Of a DNA stretch of 64,000 bases, positions 10,910 through 18,575 are shown piece by piece; within the stretch, counting starts at the first letter, position 1; every line of letters begins with the position of its first letter. A program made the translations under genes and the position numbers. Origin of the DNA: Streptococcus parasuis (GTDB lineage: Bacteria > Bacillota > Bacilli > Lactobacillales > Streptococcaceae); assembly GCF_021654455.1 (NCBI RefSeq), contig NZ_AP024276.1, positions 868,001 to 932,000 on the forward strand. Direction: 5' to 3'. Under the pieces are notes generated by a model. That model did not search any database, was not told where the DNA came from, and was given only the letters and a program-made list of their open reading frames with translations.

Positions 10910-11878
10910 ATGAACAATACAGGTATTCATCACATTTCAAGCTTGGTTGGAAATATTCATCAAGCCTATCATTTTTATCATCATATTCTCGGCTTAAAAT
11001 TAACCTTAAAGACGGTAAATCAGGACGATTCTTCTATGTATCATTTGTTTTTTGGAGATGCCGAAGGCCGCTTTGGAACGGAATTCACCATTTTTGATAT
11101 GCCGACACTACCTCGACAACGGGAGGGGGCAAATCGTTTGGAACGAACCATTTTTCTAGTCAAAGATTTTGCTGCCTTGGAATTTTGGCAGAAAAGATTG
11201 ACAGAGTTTGAAGTGGAAAATGAAGGAATTCAGGCCTTTGGAAATGGGCATATCTTGAATTTCCAAGATGAGGATGGCCAGTTACTTGGATTAACCTATT
11301 ATGAATCCACTGGTGACATGCTTCCAGTCGAGACCAAGGATATACCGGTTGATGTGGCAATTCTAGGTATAGCGGGCATACAGATGCGGGTTCGTGAAGA
11401 AAAAGCTCTAATTGACTTACTTGAGGACCGTTTTGGTTTTGTGGAAGAATATCGATTTGAATACCAAGGACAAGAAGTGATTTCACTAGTGTTTGATAAC
11501 GAATTTCAACACCGAGTGCAGGTTATGGTTGATAAGGAATCAAAAATAAGTGTAATTGGTGTTGGTGGCATACATCATGTTGCTTTCGGCGTGCTTGATG
11601 AATCTGATTTAGAAGAAATGGTTGACCATTTGAACCATCAAAATCGTCCACATTCTGGTATTATCAATCGAGATTTCATGTATTCCTTGTACTTCCGAGC
11701 GCCAAATTATCTCATGTTTGAGGTTGCAACGATGACAGGTGAACGGGAAGCTCCTATGCCAACTCAAAAAGATCAACTGGATGAAGTCGAGTTATTCTTG
11801 CCAAGTTTCTTTGAAGAGGACAGACAGGAAATCGAAAAAAATCTCTCCCACCGTTATAGTCTTTCAGTTTGCATTTAG
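10910..11878 (+). CDS. Ring-cleaving dioxygenase of the VOC/glyoxalase superfamily (MhqO/CatE-like)
   Basis: 322 residues with two vicinal-oxygen-chelate halves: GIHHISSLVGNIHQAYHFYHHILGLKL at the N-terminus and GGIHHVAFGVLDESDLEEMVDHL near residue 220. The paired HH motifs supply candidate metal ligands. Family members in Bacillus (MhqO, MhqE) act in the response to quinones and catechols together with a small alpha/beta hydrolase (MhqD), and such a hydrolase follows here. The pairing supports a quinone/catechol detoxification role, but the substrate is inferred. AAGAGGT precedes the ATG. Confidence 0.8.
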   Translation: MNNTGIHHISSLVGNIHQAYHFYHHILGLKLTLKTVNQDDSSMYHLFFGDAEGRFGTEFTIFDMPTLPRQREGANRLERTIFLVKDFAALEFWQKRLTEFEVENEGIQAFGNGHILNFQDEDGQLLGLTYYESTGDMLPVETKDIPVDVAILGIAGIQMRVREEKALIDLLEDRFGFVEEYRFEYQGQEVISLVFDNEFQHRVQVMVDKESKISVIGVGGIHHVAFGVLDESDLEEMVDHLNHQNRPHSGIINRDFMYSLYFRAPNYLMFEVATMTGEREAPMPTQKDQLDEVELFLPSFFEEDRQEIEKNLSHRYSLSVCI

Positions 11879-11884
11879 TACTCG

Positions 11885-12210
11885 CTCCAACTATCTGGGA
11901 GATAGTTGGAGGTTGGAAATAGAGCGAACAAAGTTCGCATCAACAGCTGCAGGCAGTACTGGAGTACGGCAAAGCGAGTTCAAATGGGAGTGGGAAAGAA
12001 CTCGACCAAGATAAAAAGAGTTCGTCTTCCCACCCCCGCACAGTTGATTAGGCCAGATTTGGAGTGCAAAACACGAACAAATCTGCCAATCAACCACTGC
12101 GCTGAGATGTTGACACGAACTCTGAGTAGTGGTCCTGGGCTTTTTGCCCAGCCTCGTTTGAAGTTGGAAATAGGGAAACGAAGTTTCCTCGTACGTCGAA
12201 GTAATAAAAG
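11885..12210. repeat. Composite hairpin-rich repeat between dioxygenase and esterase genes
   Basis: This ~330-base gap has no credible gene. It is a chain of hairpins: CCAACTATCT (11887) with AGATAGTTGG (11900); GCGAAC/GTTCGC (11924-11938); a long stem from about 11986 to 12036; a ~17-bp bulged stem at about 12045-12100; GGGC-TTTTT-GCCC near 12140; and GGAAAC/GTTTCC near 12170. The phrase GTTGGAAATA occurs twice, each time followed by a small hairpin, and GAGTACGGCAA recurs in the RUP-like repeats elsewhere in the window. The hairpin near 12140 also shares GCCCAGCCTC with the IS1182-type element termini. Confidence 0.7.
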
Positions 12211-12244
12211 ATAAACTGAATGACGATATTAGGAGAAAAGAGAT

Positions 12245-12847
12245 ATGGATTATTGCTTTATCAAAGGGACCAGTCCCCGTCTCTTGGTCTTTTTCCATGG
12301 TACAGGTGGCAACAAGGAATCAATGCTCTTTCTTCGCCAACAGCTGGATCCAGAAGACTCTGTCCTTTCCTTGGATGGAAGTTGGGGCCAGGGTAGGGAC
12401 AGGCGTTTCTTTGCTCCGCTGATTGACGGTCAGCTGGATCTTGTCGATTTTGAACTGCGCTTGTCGGCTTTTCTGGATTTTTGGCAGGACTTAGCTACTC
12501 AATCCTACCAGCAGATTACCTTCGTTGGCTTTTCAAATGGTGCTAACTTCATCATGGGCTTGTTAACCAAACAGTCAAATTTGGCGGATAATTATATCTT
12601 GCTCCACCCCTCGGCTTTAGATTATGCGTTTCCTATGGAAAATAGCAGAGCAGAGATTTTGTTTACACTGGGGCAGAATGACCATCTCGTCGACCAAGTT
12701 GCTCTTGAAAATTTTGTAGATGACTGGCAAGCGTCAGCCTTTCCCAAAGCCAACCTAGCTCGTTTTGACAAAGGGCACTTTCTAAGTCAAGACGAATTGA
12801 CCTATGTGAGAAATTGGTACCAAGAAAGAATAAACGAAAAGGCCTGA
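12245..12847 (+). CDS. Alpha/beta hydrolase, carboxylesterase/phospholipase family (MhqD-like)
   Basis: 200 residues with an early FFHGTGGNKES oxyanion-hole segment, the nucleophile elbow GFSNGAN (Ser near residue 98), a LHPSALDY strand, an Asp region (LGQNDHLV) and the final His in FDKGHFLSQDE. This Ser-Asp-His set and the length match small esterases of the YpfH/MhqD type. It follows a MhqO-like dioxygenase, separated only by a repeat. GGAGAAAAGAG precedes the ATG. Substrate unknown. Confidence 0.85.
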   Translation: MDYCFIKGTSPRLLVFFHGTGGNKESMLFLRQQLDPEDSVLSLDGSWGQGRDRRFFAPLIDGQLDLVDFELRLSAFLDFWQDLATQSYQQITFVGFSNGANFIMGLLTKQSNLADNYILLHPSALDYAFPMENSRAEILFTLGQNDHLVDQVALENFVDDWQASAFPKANLARFDKGHFLSQDELTYVRNWYQERINEKA

Positions 12848-12867
12848 ACCAATATGTTCAAGCCTTT
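12837..12867. terminator. Bidirectional terminator between the esterase gene and pepF
   Basis: AAAAGGC-x-TGAAC pairs with GTTCA-x-GCCTTT and has A and T runs on the two sides. It serves the two convergent genes. Confidence 0.75.
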
Positions 12868-12875
12868 AAGAGTTA

Positions 12876-14666
12876 TTAGATTAAGGATTCTAATTTGTCA
12901 ACCAATGAACCAACATAGGCGATGGTTTCTTTAAGAGGTTGATCTGTTGAAACGTCAACACCAGCGTGTTTAGCAAGGTCTTGGGCAGAAAGACTTGCAC
13001 CGAGTGACAAGGTTTCCAACCATTTTTCAACAACTTCTTCAGGATGTTCTTCCAATTGTTTCGCCATAGCCGTACCGATGGTCAAACCAGCTGAGTAGGT
13101 ATATGGATACAAACCAATGTAGTAGTGTGGTTGACGCATCCAGATAAGACCTGCATCGTCACCGATTTCAAAGTCTTCACCCCAGAATTCCTTGATGATG
13201 TCTAGCTTGATTTGACAGAGAATGTCCCCATTTAGATATTCATCATTATCAAGGCGAGTGTAAACTTCACGTTGGAAGGCGGCTTCAAGCAAGTGAGTCA
13301 CCATGTTGTGGAAGTAGGTACGACTAATTAATTCACTAATCAAATAGGCTTGGAAACCAGGATCTTGATTGTTTTTCAAGAGTGTATTACATGTCAAGAC
13401 CTCATTTGCAGTAGATGGAGCTTCGATGAAGTATAGTGATGGTTCATAGCTCAGCACACTTTGTTTCTTAGCTAATTGGAAATGACCAGCGTGTCCCAAT
13501 TCGTGAGCCAATACCAAGACCTCATTCATCAAACCTGTCCATGATAGTAGGATATATGATGGTCCATCGTAAAGAGTAGCACAGAAGCCACCTGTTGCCT
13601 TGCCTTCGTTTTGAGCAAAGTCAATCCAACGCTCATCAAAAGATTGTTCAATCATTTTTACATAATCTTCTCCAAGAATACCCAAGCAGTCAATCAAGAA
13701 TTGTTTGGATTCTTCAGGTGTGATGCGTTGGTTATATTCAGAAGGAAGACTGATTTTCAAGTCAGCGTGTGTGATTTTGTCCAAACCATGAGCCTTAGCA
13801 ACCAATTTCACATAGCGACGCATGTGAGGAGCCAATTCCTTCATGATGACATCAATCTGACGGTCGAAGAGATCGCGGGAGACATTTTGACTGTGCAAGA
13901 GGAAGTCGATCGTATTGTCAAAACCACGTAAGCGAGCTTCGATTTGTTCGTTTTTGATATGAGACAAATAAGTTGCAGCAGTTGTATTTTTGTATTTCTT
14001 CAAGGTTGAATAGAAGCCAGCAGCTGAATTGCGACGGATTTCGGTATCATGACTGAGTTCATAATCATTTTCAAAGAGAACATAGCTGTTTCCAAGTGTT
14101 TCACCATTGGCTTCAAAACTATCAAAGGTCATATCTTCAAACTTGGTCACACCGTAATTGTTATAAGGCTGACCAAATGTTGGTGCAAAGTTTGCAAGTA
14201 ACTCTTCTTGTAAAGGATGAAGCTGGTATGGTTTTTGACGAATAATATTTTGGATGTATGATTCCCACTGAGGTTGGTCAGCAATCACACTTTCCAATAC
14301 ATCTTGATCTAATAAACTCAGTTCTGTAGGTAAGAAAGACAATTTTGGAATTGTGTAGGCAATTGTCAAGTCAAAGTCATTTGACAAACTGGCTAACTCG
14401 GTGTTCATTTTATCAACTTCAAGCGGTAGGAAAGCGTAGTGTGATAATTTACTCTCTAAAATAGCTAAGCCTTCGTATTCTTTTAGAGCAGAAACAATGG
14501 TTTCAAGTGTTGATAATTTTCCTTTGTAACTTGCTTCAAAATTCTCAACTTGTTTTTTATAGGTTACCAAGGCATCTTTATAGGCCTGATTATCTGGAAA
14601 AATCAGATTGGTATTCCAAGTAAGTTGAACGTCAATTTCATGACGCTTTGGCATTGCATTAGACAT
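12876..14666 (-). CDS. pepF: Oligoendopeptidase F (M3 family)
   Basis: 596-residue cytoplasmic zinc metallopeptidase that cleaves short peptides. The HExxH motif is in LAHELGHAGHF (near residue 383), with the third ligand Glu in FIEAPSTANEVL downstream. The N-terminal half is the helical domain typical of PepF/PepB. On the minus strand the ATG at 14666 has AAAGGAG eight bases upstream, and a TGATATAAT extended -10 is visible further up. It is convergent with the esterase gene. Confidence 0.95.
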   Translation of the reverse strand: MSNAMPKRHEIDVQLTWNTNLIFPDNQAYKDALVTYKKQVENFEASYKGKLSTLETIVSALKEYEGLAILESKLSHYAFLPLEVDKMNTELASLSNDFDLTIAYTIPKLSFLPTELSLLDQDVLESVIADQPQWESYIQNIIRQKPYQLHPLQEELLANFAPTFGQPYNNYGVTKFEDMTFDSFEANGETLGNSYVLFENDYELSHDTEIRRNSAAGFYSTLKKYKNTTAATYLSHIKNEQIEARLRGFDNTIDFLLHSQNVSRDLFDRQIDVIMKELAPHMRRYVKLVAKAHGLDKITHADLKISLPSEYNQRITPEESKQFLIDCLGILGEDYVKMIEQSFDERWIDFAQNEGKATGGFCATLYDGPSYILLSWTGLMNEVLVLAHELGHAGHFQLAKKQSVLSYEPSLYFIEAPSTANEVLTCNTLLKNNQDPGFQAYLISELISRTYFHNMVTHLLEAAFQREVYTRLDNDEYLNGDILCQIKLDIIKEFWGEDFEIGDDAGLIWMRQPHYYIGLYPYTYSAGLTIGTAMAKQLEEHPEEVVEKWLETLSLGASLSAQDLAKHAGVDVSTDQPLKETIAYVGSLVDKLESLI

Positions 14667-14722
14667 GGTATTCTCCTTTATGTTGTAATATTGACATTAT
14701 ATCACAGAATGAAAAAAGAAAC

Positions 14723-14751
14723 TTGACAAAACCGTGAAAAACATAGATAAT
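14723..14751 (+). promoter_or_regulatory. Promoter of the ATP-cone gene
   Basis: Near-consensus TTGACA (14723-14728), 17-base spacer, GATAAT (14746-14751). Confidence 0.8.
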
Positions 14752-14794
14752 TATTAGTATGAAAGGGTTTACTGAAAACCAGAAAGGAGCTTTT

Positions 14795-15133
14795 ATGCAA
14801 GTCATTAAACGTAGCGGAGAAATTGTTGAATTTGATCCAGAAAAAATTTATCAAGCTATTCTCAAGGCAGCCCAAACAGTTTATGTTATTGATGAAACTT
14901 GGCGGAAGAATCTTGCTCAGGTAACCAAAAAAGTTGTTCTTGACTTGGAAGAAGCTCATACAGAGCGACCAACGATTAGTATGGTTCAATCTCAGGTTGA
15001 ACATCGTTTGCTTGATGCGGGTTATATCTCAATTGCAGAACATTATATTTCTTATCGTTTACAACGTGATTTGGAACGTAATGGTTATGCTGATAAGATT
15101 ATTGTACATTTGCGTTTTGAACAAGTACGTTAA
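14795..15133 (+). CDS. Stand-alone ATP-cone domain protein
   Basis: 112 residues consisting almost entirely of an ATP-cone fold: VIKRSGEIVEFDPEKIYQAILKAAQ at the start, then the V-E-x-x-L and YRLQRDLER helices. ATP cones normally sit at the N-terminus of ribonucleotide reductases or in the repressor NrdR, where they sense dATP/ATP. Here there is no catalytic or zinc-finger partner and no nrd gene nearby. AAAGGAG sets the start at ATG 14795; the ATG 36 bases earlier lacks one. The stop codon lies only six bases before an IS1182-type element. It could be a small nucleotide sensor. Confidence 0.75.
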   Translation: MQVIKRSGEIVEFDPEKIYQAILKAAQTVYVIDETWRKNLAQVTKKVVLDLEEAHTERPTISMVQSQVEHRLLDAGYISIAEHYISYRLQRDLERNGYADKIIVHLRFEQVR

Positions 15134-16811
15134 GCTGAGGAGGCTGGGCAAAAACTAGCCAGTAAATAAAAAACACAGATAGATTCAAGCTGATTTTGAT
15201 GAAATTCAGCCGAACTGTCTGTGTTTTTCTTTTATCTCTATTATCTTGGACTATTTTCTTAGCCAATTTCGTTAGATTCATGCTCATTAGGAGAAATCCT
15301 ATCTCTGTTTCAACCACTTTTTGTCCTCTGACATGAACTCTGCGCACGCCAAAAACACCCTTCATCCTACCAAATACAGGTTCGACATCCACCTTGCGTT
15401 TGGCATAAATGCGGGTTCCCACTTTACTTGTCAATTCATCTTTGACTAAGTTCTTGAAATAGTTCCACGTAGGATTATACTGAATTTGTTTGAGATTTCC
15501 TTTTTCCGTCCGTGCTAATTGGTCTAATTCCTCACTAGCTTGTACTGGATCAGCTTCGTAAATCTTAATATCTCTCTCAAATCCATACTTATCCGTTCTT
15601 CGTGAATAATTCTTGAATGAATACACAACCCCATCTGGCTTTATCCACTGATCAGAATCTTCTAGATAGGTCCAGTTTTCAGGATTGGCATCACTCTTCT
15701 TATAGCTTTTCTTCTGCTCTTTCTGATAAGTTCCGTAAGGAATCAGAGGTGTTTTCTCCAGGTCATCAACGATAAAGCTATAATTTTCTTCACTACCATA
15801 ACCTGCATCCGCGACAATGTGTTGAAAGAGTTCTAAGGTTTGGATGGATTGAAGAAAAGGCTTGAGTGTACGAGTGTCAGTTGGATTCGGATACAATCCG
15901 TAAGCTAAGGCAAACTGGCTGTTTGTGCCAAGTTGTAGGTTGTAGCCTGGTTTGAGCTGACCGTTCTTCATATGATCTTCTTTCATTCGCATGAATGTTG
16001 CATCGTGATCCGTTTTAGAATAGGAATTTCGCTCTTGTAGAATCTGCTTATCTCGTTCGTACTTCTGTTTCCGAACAAGAAAATCCTCTTTCAACTTTCT
16101 CTTTAGTTTTTTAATTCTTCTTCGTTTCTGTTTGTTGGCAGAGCCACCTTTGATGACTTTAGGCTCTTGTGAGATAGCTTCTTCCACCTCGTCCAATACT
16201 TGTTCGGTTTCTTGTAGGAGTTGTTTGAGCCCCTCGCTAGTGAGGCATTCTTCCTTGGACAAGGCAGTATTCACCCCTTCTTGAACTAGTTTGTCATAAA
16301 GGGCAGAAATGTTTCCATTCAAGGCATCTTCATAGCGTTCAACGGCCTTTTTCCACGTGAAAGAATACTTGTTGGCATCAGCTTCTACCTTAGTCCCGTC
16401 AATGAAGAGAGCCTCATCTTCAATCAATCCATTCTCTCTGAGGAGGAGGGTGAAGTAGATGAAGGCAGTTTTGATGAGCTGATTGGCGTGTGTGCTAGCC
16501 CGAAAGCTATTTATGGTCCGATAACAGACATAGGTATCCTGACTCAGCCATTTCATAGGAATAACTTCTTCATTCATTTGAACGATTTTCCGACCAGAGA
16601 ATACCTGACGAGCATAGGCGAACAGTGTCATTTTAAGCAACATAGCTGGATGAAAGGCTGGACGACCAGTATGGGAAGTTTCTTCCAATAGAATGGATTG
16701 AGGAATAGTATCCACAAACTGACTAATCAGACGAGCCTCATGCGTTGCAGGTAAGTCCCAAGCAATATTTAATTCCAAACTAAGCTGATTTGTGTTATAC
16801 TGTTTATACAT
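15099..16811 (-). CDS. IS1182-family transposase
   Basis: 570 residues, apparently intact. DDE-type blocks are visible: LFIDGTKVEADANKYSF, HIVADAGYGSEENY and VEPVFGRMKGVFGVRRVHVRG. The second in-frame ATG (16811) is preferred because the first (16817) touches the AGAAAGG ribosome site. The frame has no stop inside the element: it reads through the left inverted repeat (residues YWLVFAQPP) and ends 41 bases outside it at 15099, overlapping the end of the ATP-cone gene in antisense. Confidence 0.9.
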   Translation of the reverse strand: MYKQYNTNQLSLELNIAWDLPATHEARLISQFVDTIPQSILLEETSHTGRPAFHPAMLLKMTLFAYARQVFSGRKIVQMNEEVIPMKWLSQDTYVCYRTINSFRASTHANQLIKTAFIYFTLLLRENGLIEDEALFIDGTKVEADANKYSFTWKKAVERYEDALNGNISALYDKLVQEGVNTALSKEECLTSEGLKQLLQETEQVLDEVEEAISQEPKVIKGGSANKQKRRRIKKLKRKLKEDFLVRKQKYERDKQILQERNSYSKTDHDATFMRMKEDHMKNGQLKPGYNLQLGTNSQFALAYGLYPNPTDTRTLKPFLQSIQTLELFQHIVADAGYGSEENYSFIVDDLEKTPLIPYGTYQKEQKKSYKKSDANPENWTYLEDSDQWIKPDGVVYSFKNYSRRTDKYGFERDIKIYEADPVQASEELDQLARTEKGNLKQIQYNPTWNYFKNLVKDELTSKVGTRIYAKRKVDVEPVFGRMKGVFGVRRVHVRGQKVVETEIGFLLMSMNLTKLAKKIVQDNRDKRKTQTVRLNFIKISLNLSVFFIYWLVFAQPPQLNVLVQNANVQ

Positions 16812-16933
16812 TTTCATGCCTTTCTAGTTGTTTTGTGGTTATTATAATTATAAAGCATGAAATGGAAAACGAGCAACTCCTAATTGGAATTGCTCGTTTT
16901 TTTATTGTGAGAAGCTAGTTTTTGCCCAGCCTC
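15140..16933 (-). mobile_element. Complete IS1182-family insertion sequence
   Basis: A 1794-bp element is bounded by perfect 19-bp inverted repeats: GAGGCTGGGCAAAAACTAG at 15140-15158 and its complement at 16915-16933. It holds one long transposase gene on the minus strand. Two hairpins flank the gene. No target duplication is visible at the ends (TGAG on the left, TTTT on the right). It lies between the ATP-cone gene and nox without breaking either. Confidence 0.9.
16866..16903. terminator. Hairpin just inside the right end of the IS
   Basis: Nearly perfect 15-bp arms (AAAACGAGCAACTCC, 16866-16880, with 16886-16900) carry A and T runs. It probably shields the transposase gene from outside transcription. 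Confidence 0.7.
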
Positions 16934-17010
16934 TTTTTGGCATATCAGCAAATATATATATTGGCAAATATCAATTGAATTTAAAAAATGTGATATTCTG
17001 AGCATATATT

Positions 17011-17040
17011 TTGTAATCGGTAACATTTTTGGTGTATAAT
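17011..17040 (+). promoter_or_regulatory. Promoter of nox
   Basis: TTGTAA (17011-17016) and TATAAT (17035-17040) with an 18-base spacer. The region between the IS and nox is very A/T-rich. Confidence 0.65.
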
Positions 17041-17079
17041 GAATCTCGTAAAAATATATTTCGAAAGTGAGATTTTTCT

Positions 17080-18447
17080 ATGTCTAAAATCGTTGTTGTC
17101 GGTGCGAACCATGCTGGTACTGCCGCAATCAAAACTATGTTAACAAATTATGGTCAAGAAAATGAAATCGTTGTATTTGACCAAAACTCAAATATTTCAT
17201 TCTTGGGTTGTGGGATGGCTTTATGGATTGGTGAGCAAATTGCAGGTCCAGAAGGTCTATTCTATTCAAATAAAGAAGAGTTAGAAAGCTTGGGCGCAAC
17301 AGTTTACATGGAGTCACCTGTTACAGCTATTGATTATGAAGCAAAAACAGTTACTGCGCTTGTAAACGGTCAAGACCATGTTGAATCATTTGACAAACTT
17401 CTTTTTGCAACTGGTTCACAACCAATCTTGCCACCAATCAAAGGAGCTGCCATCAAAGAAGGTTCTCTTGAATTTGAAGCAACTCTTGAAAACTTGCAAT
17501 TTGTTAAATTGTACCAAAACTCAGCTGATGTTATCGAAAAATTGAAGAACAAAGACATCAACCGCGTTGCAGTTGTAGGTGCTGGTTATATCGGTGTTGA
17601 GCTTGCGGAAGCATTCCAACGTAAAGGTAAAGAAGTAGTCCTTATCGATGTTGTTGATACATGCTTGGCTGGTTACTATGACCGCGACTTGTCAGACCTT
17701 ATGGCTAAAAACTTGGAAGACAATGGTATCAAACTTGCTTTCGGTGAAACTGTTAAAGAAGTTGCTGGTGATGGCAAAGTTGAAAAAATCATCACTGATA
17801 AAAACGAATATGATGTTGACATGGTTATCTTGGCAGTTGGTTTCCGTCCAAACACTGCATTTGCTGGTGAAGGAATTGAGCGTTTCCGCAATGGTGCCTT
17901 CCTTGTAAACAAGCGCCAAGAGACTTCAATCCCAGGCGTTTATGCTATTGGTGACTGTGCAACAATCTACGACAACGCTACTGGCGACACAAGCTACATC
18001 GCATTGGCTTCAAACGCTGTACGTACTGGTATCGTAGCAGCACACAACATTTGTGGTACTGACCTTGAAGGTATCGGTGTACAAGGGTCTAACGGTATCT
18101 CTATCTATGGATTAAACCTTGTATCAACTGGTTTGACTCTTGAAAAAGCTACTCGTCTTGGATTTAACGCAGCAGTTACAGAAGTGACAGACAACCAAAA
18201 ACCAGAATTCATGGAGCATGGTAACTTCCCAGTTACAATCAAGATTGTTTACGATAAAGATTCACGTCGTGTTCTTGGTGCACAAATGGCTGCTCGTGAA
18301 GATATTTCATTGGGTATCCACCTCTTCTCATTGGCAATCCAAGAAGGTGTTACAATCGAAAAATTGGCATTGACAGACTTGTTCTTCTTGCCACACTTCA
18401 ACAAACCTTACAACTACATCACAGTAGCTGCCTTGGGTGCTGAATAA
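17080..18447 (+). CDS. nox: Water-forming NADH oxidase
   Basis: 455-residue FAD enzyme that reduces O2 to water with NADH, regenerating NAD+ for fermentation and lowering oxygen. It has [12 protein letters not shown] (FAD), the single redox Cys44 in [27 protein letters not shown] (NAD) near residue 160, and [11 protein letters not shown]. Codon use is strongly biased, suggesting high expression. It is monocistronic with its own promoter and terminator. The upstream IS lies about 80 bases before the -35, so the promoter appears intact. Confidence 0.97.
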   Translation: MSKIVVVGANHAGTAAIKTMLTNYGQENEIVVFDQNSNISFLGCGMALWIGEQIAGPEGLFYSNKEELESLGATVYMESPVTAIDYEAKTVTALVNGQDHVESFDKLLFATGSQPILPPIKGAAIKEGSLEFEATLENLQFVKLYQNSADVIEKLKNKDINRVAVVGAGYIGVELAEAFQRKGKEVVLIDVVDTCLAGYYDRDLSDLMAKNLEDNGIKLAFGETVKEVAGDGKVEKIITDKNEYDVDMVILAVGFRPNTAFAGEGIERFRNGAFLVNKRQETSIPGVYAIGDCATIYDNATGDTSYIALASNAVRTGIVAAHNICGTDLEGIGVQGSNGISIYGLNLVSTGLTLEKATRLGFNAAVTEVTDNQKPEFMEHGNFPVTIKIVYDKDSRRVLGAQMAAREDISLGIHLFSLAIQEGVTIEKLALTDLFFLPHFNKPYNYITVAALGAE

Positions 18448-18460
18448 TTAATTGAATACA

Positions 18461-18489
18461 AAAGCTCAGAGATTGCTCTGGGCTTTTTT
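18461..18489 (+). terminator. Terminator of nox
   Basis: AAAGCTCAGAG (18461-18471) pairs with CTCTGGGCTTT (from 18476) and is followed by a T run. Confidence 0.85.
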
Positions 18490-18575
18490 GCTTGCCATCT
18501 ATCACATTGCAACTGCCTATTGAGAGTTTTTTTGGTATAATGGAGAGAATGATTTTTTAGAGAGTGTATGAGAAA

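Noticed and set aside
11739-12298. Frames across the repeat region after the dioxygenase gene
   Set aside because: They read through hairpins and repeats, have Arg/Ser-rich random composition and no ribosome sites.
15169-15228. Hairpin AACACAGA/TCTGTGTT as a terminator for the ATP-cone gene
   Set aside because: It lies inside the IS element and inside the transposase frame; it may act as an IS terminator, but it is not host sequence.
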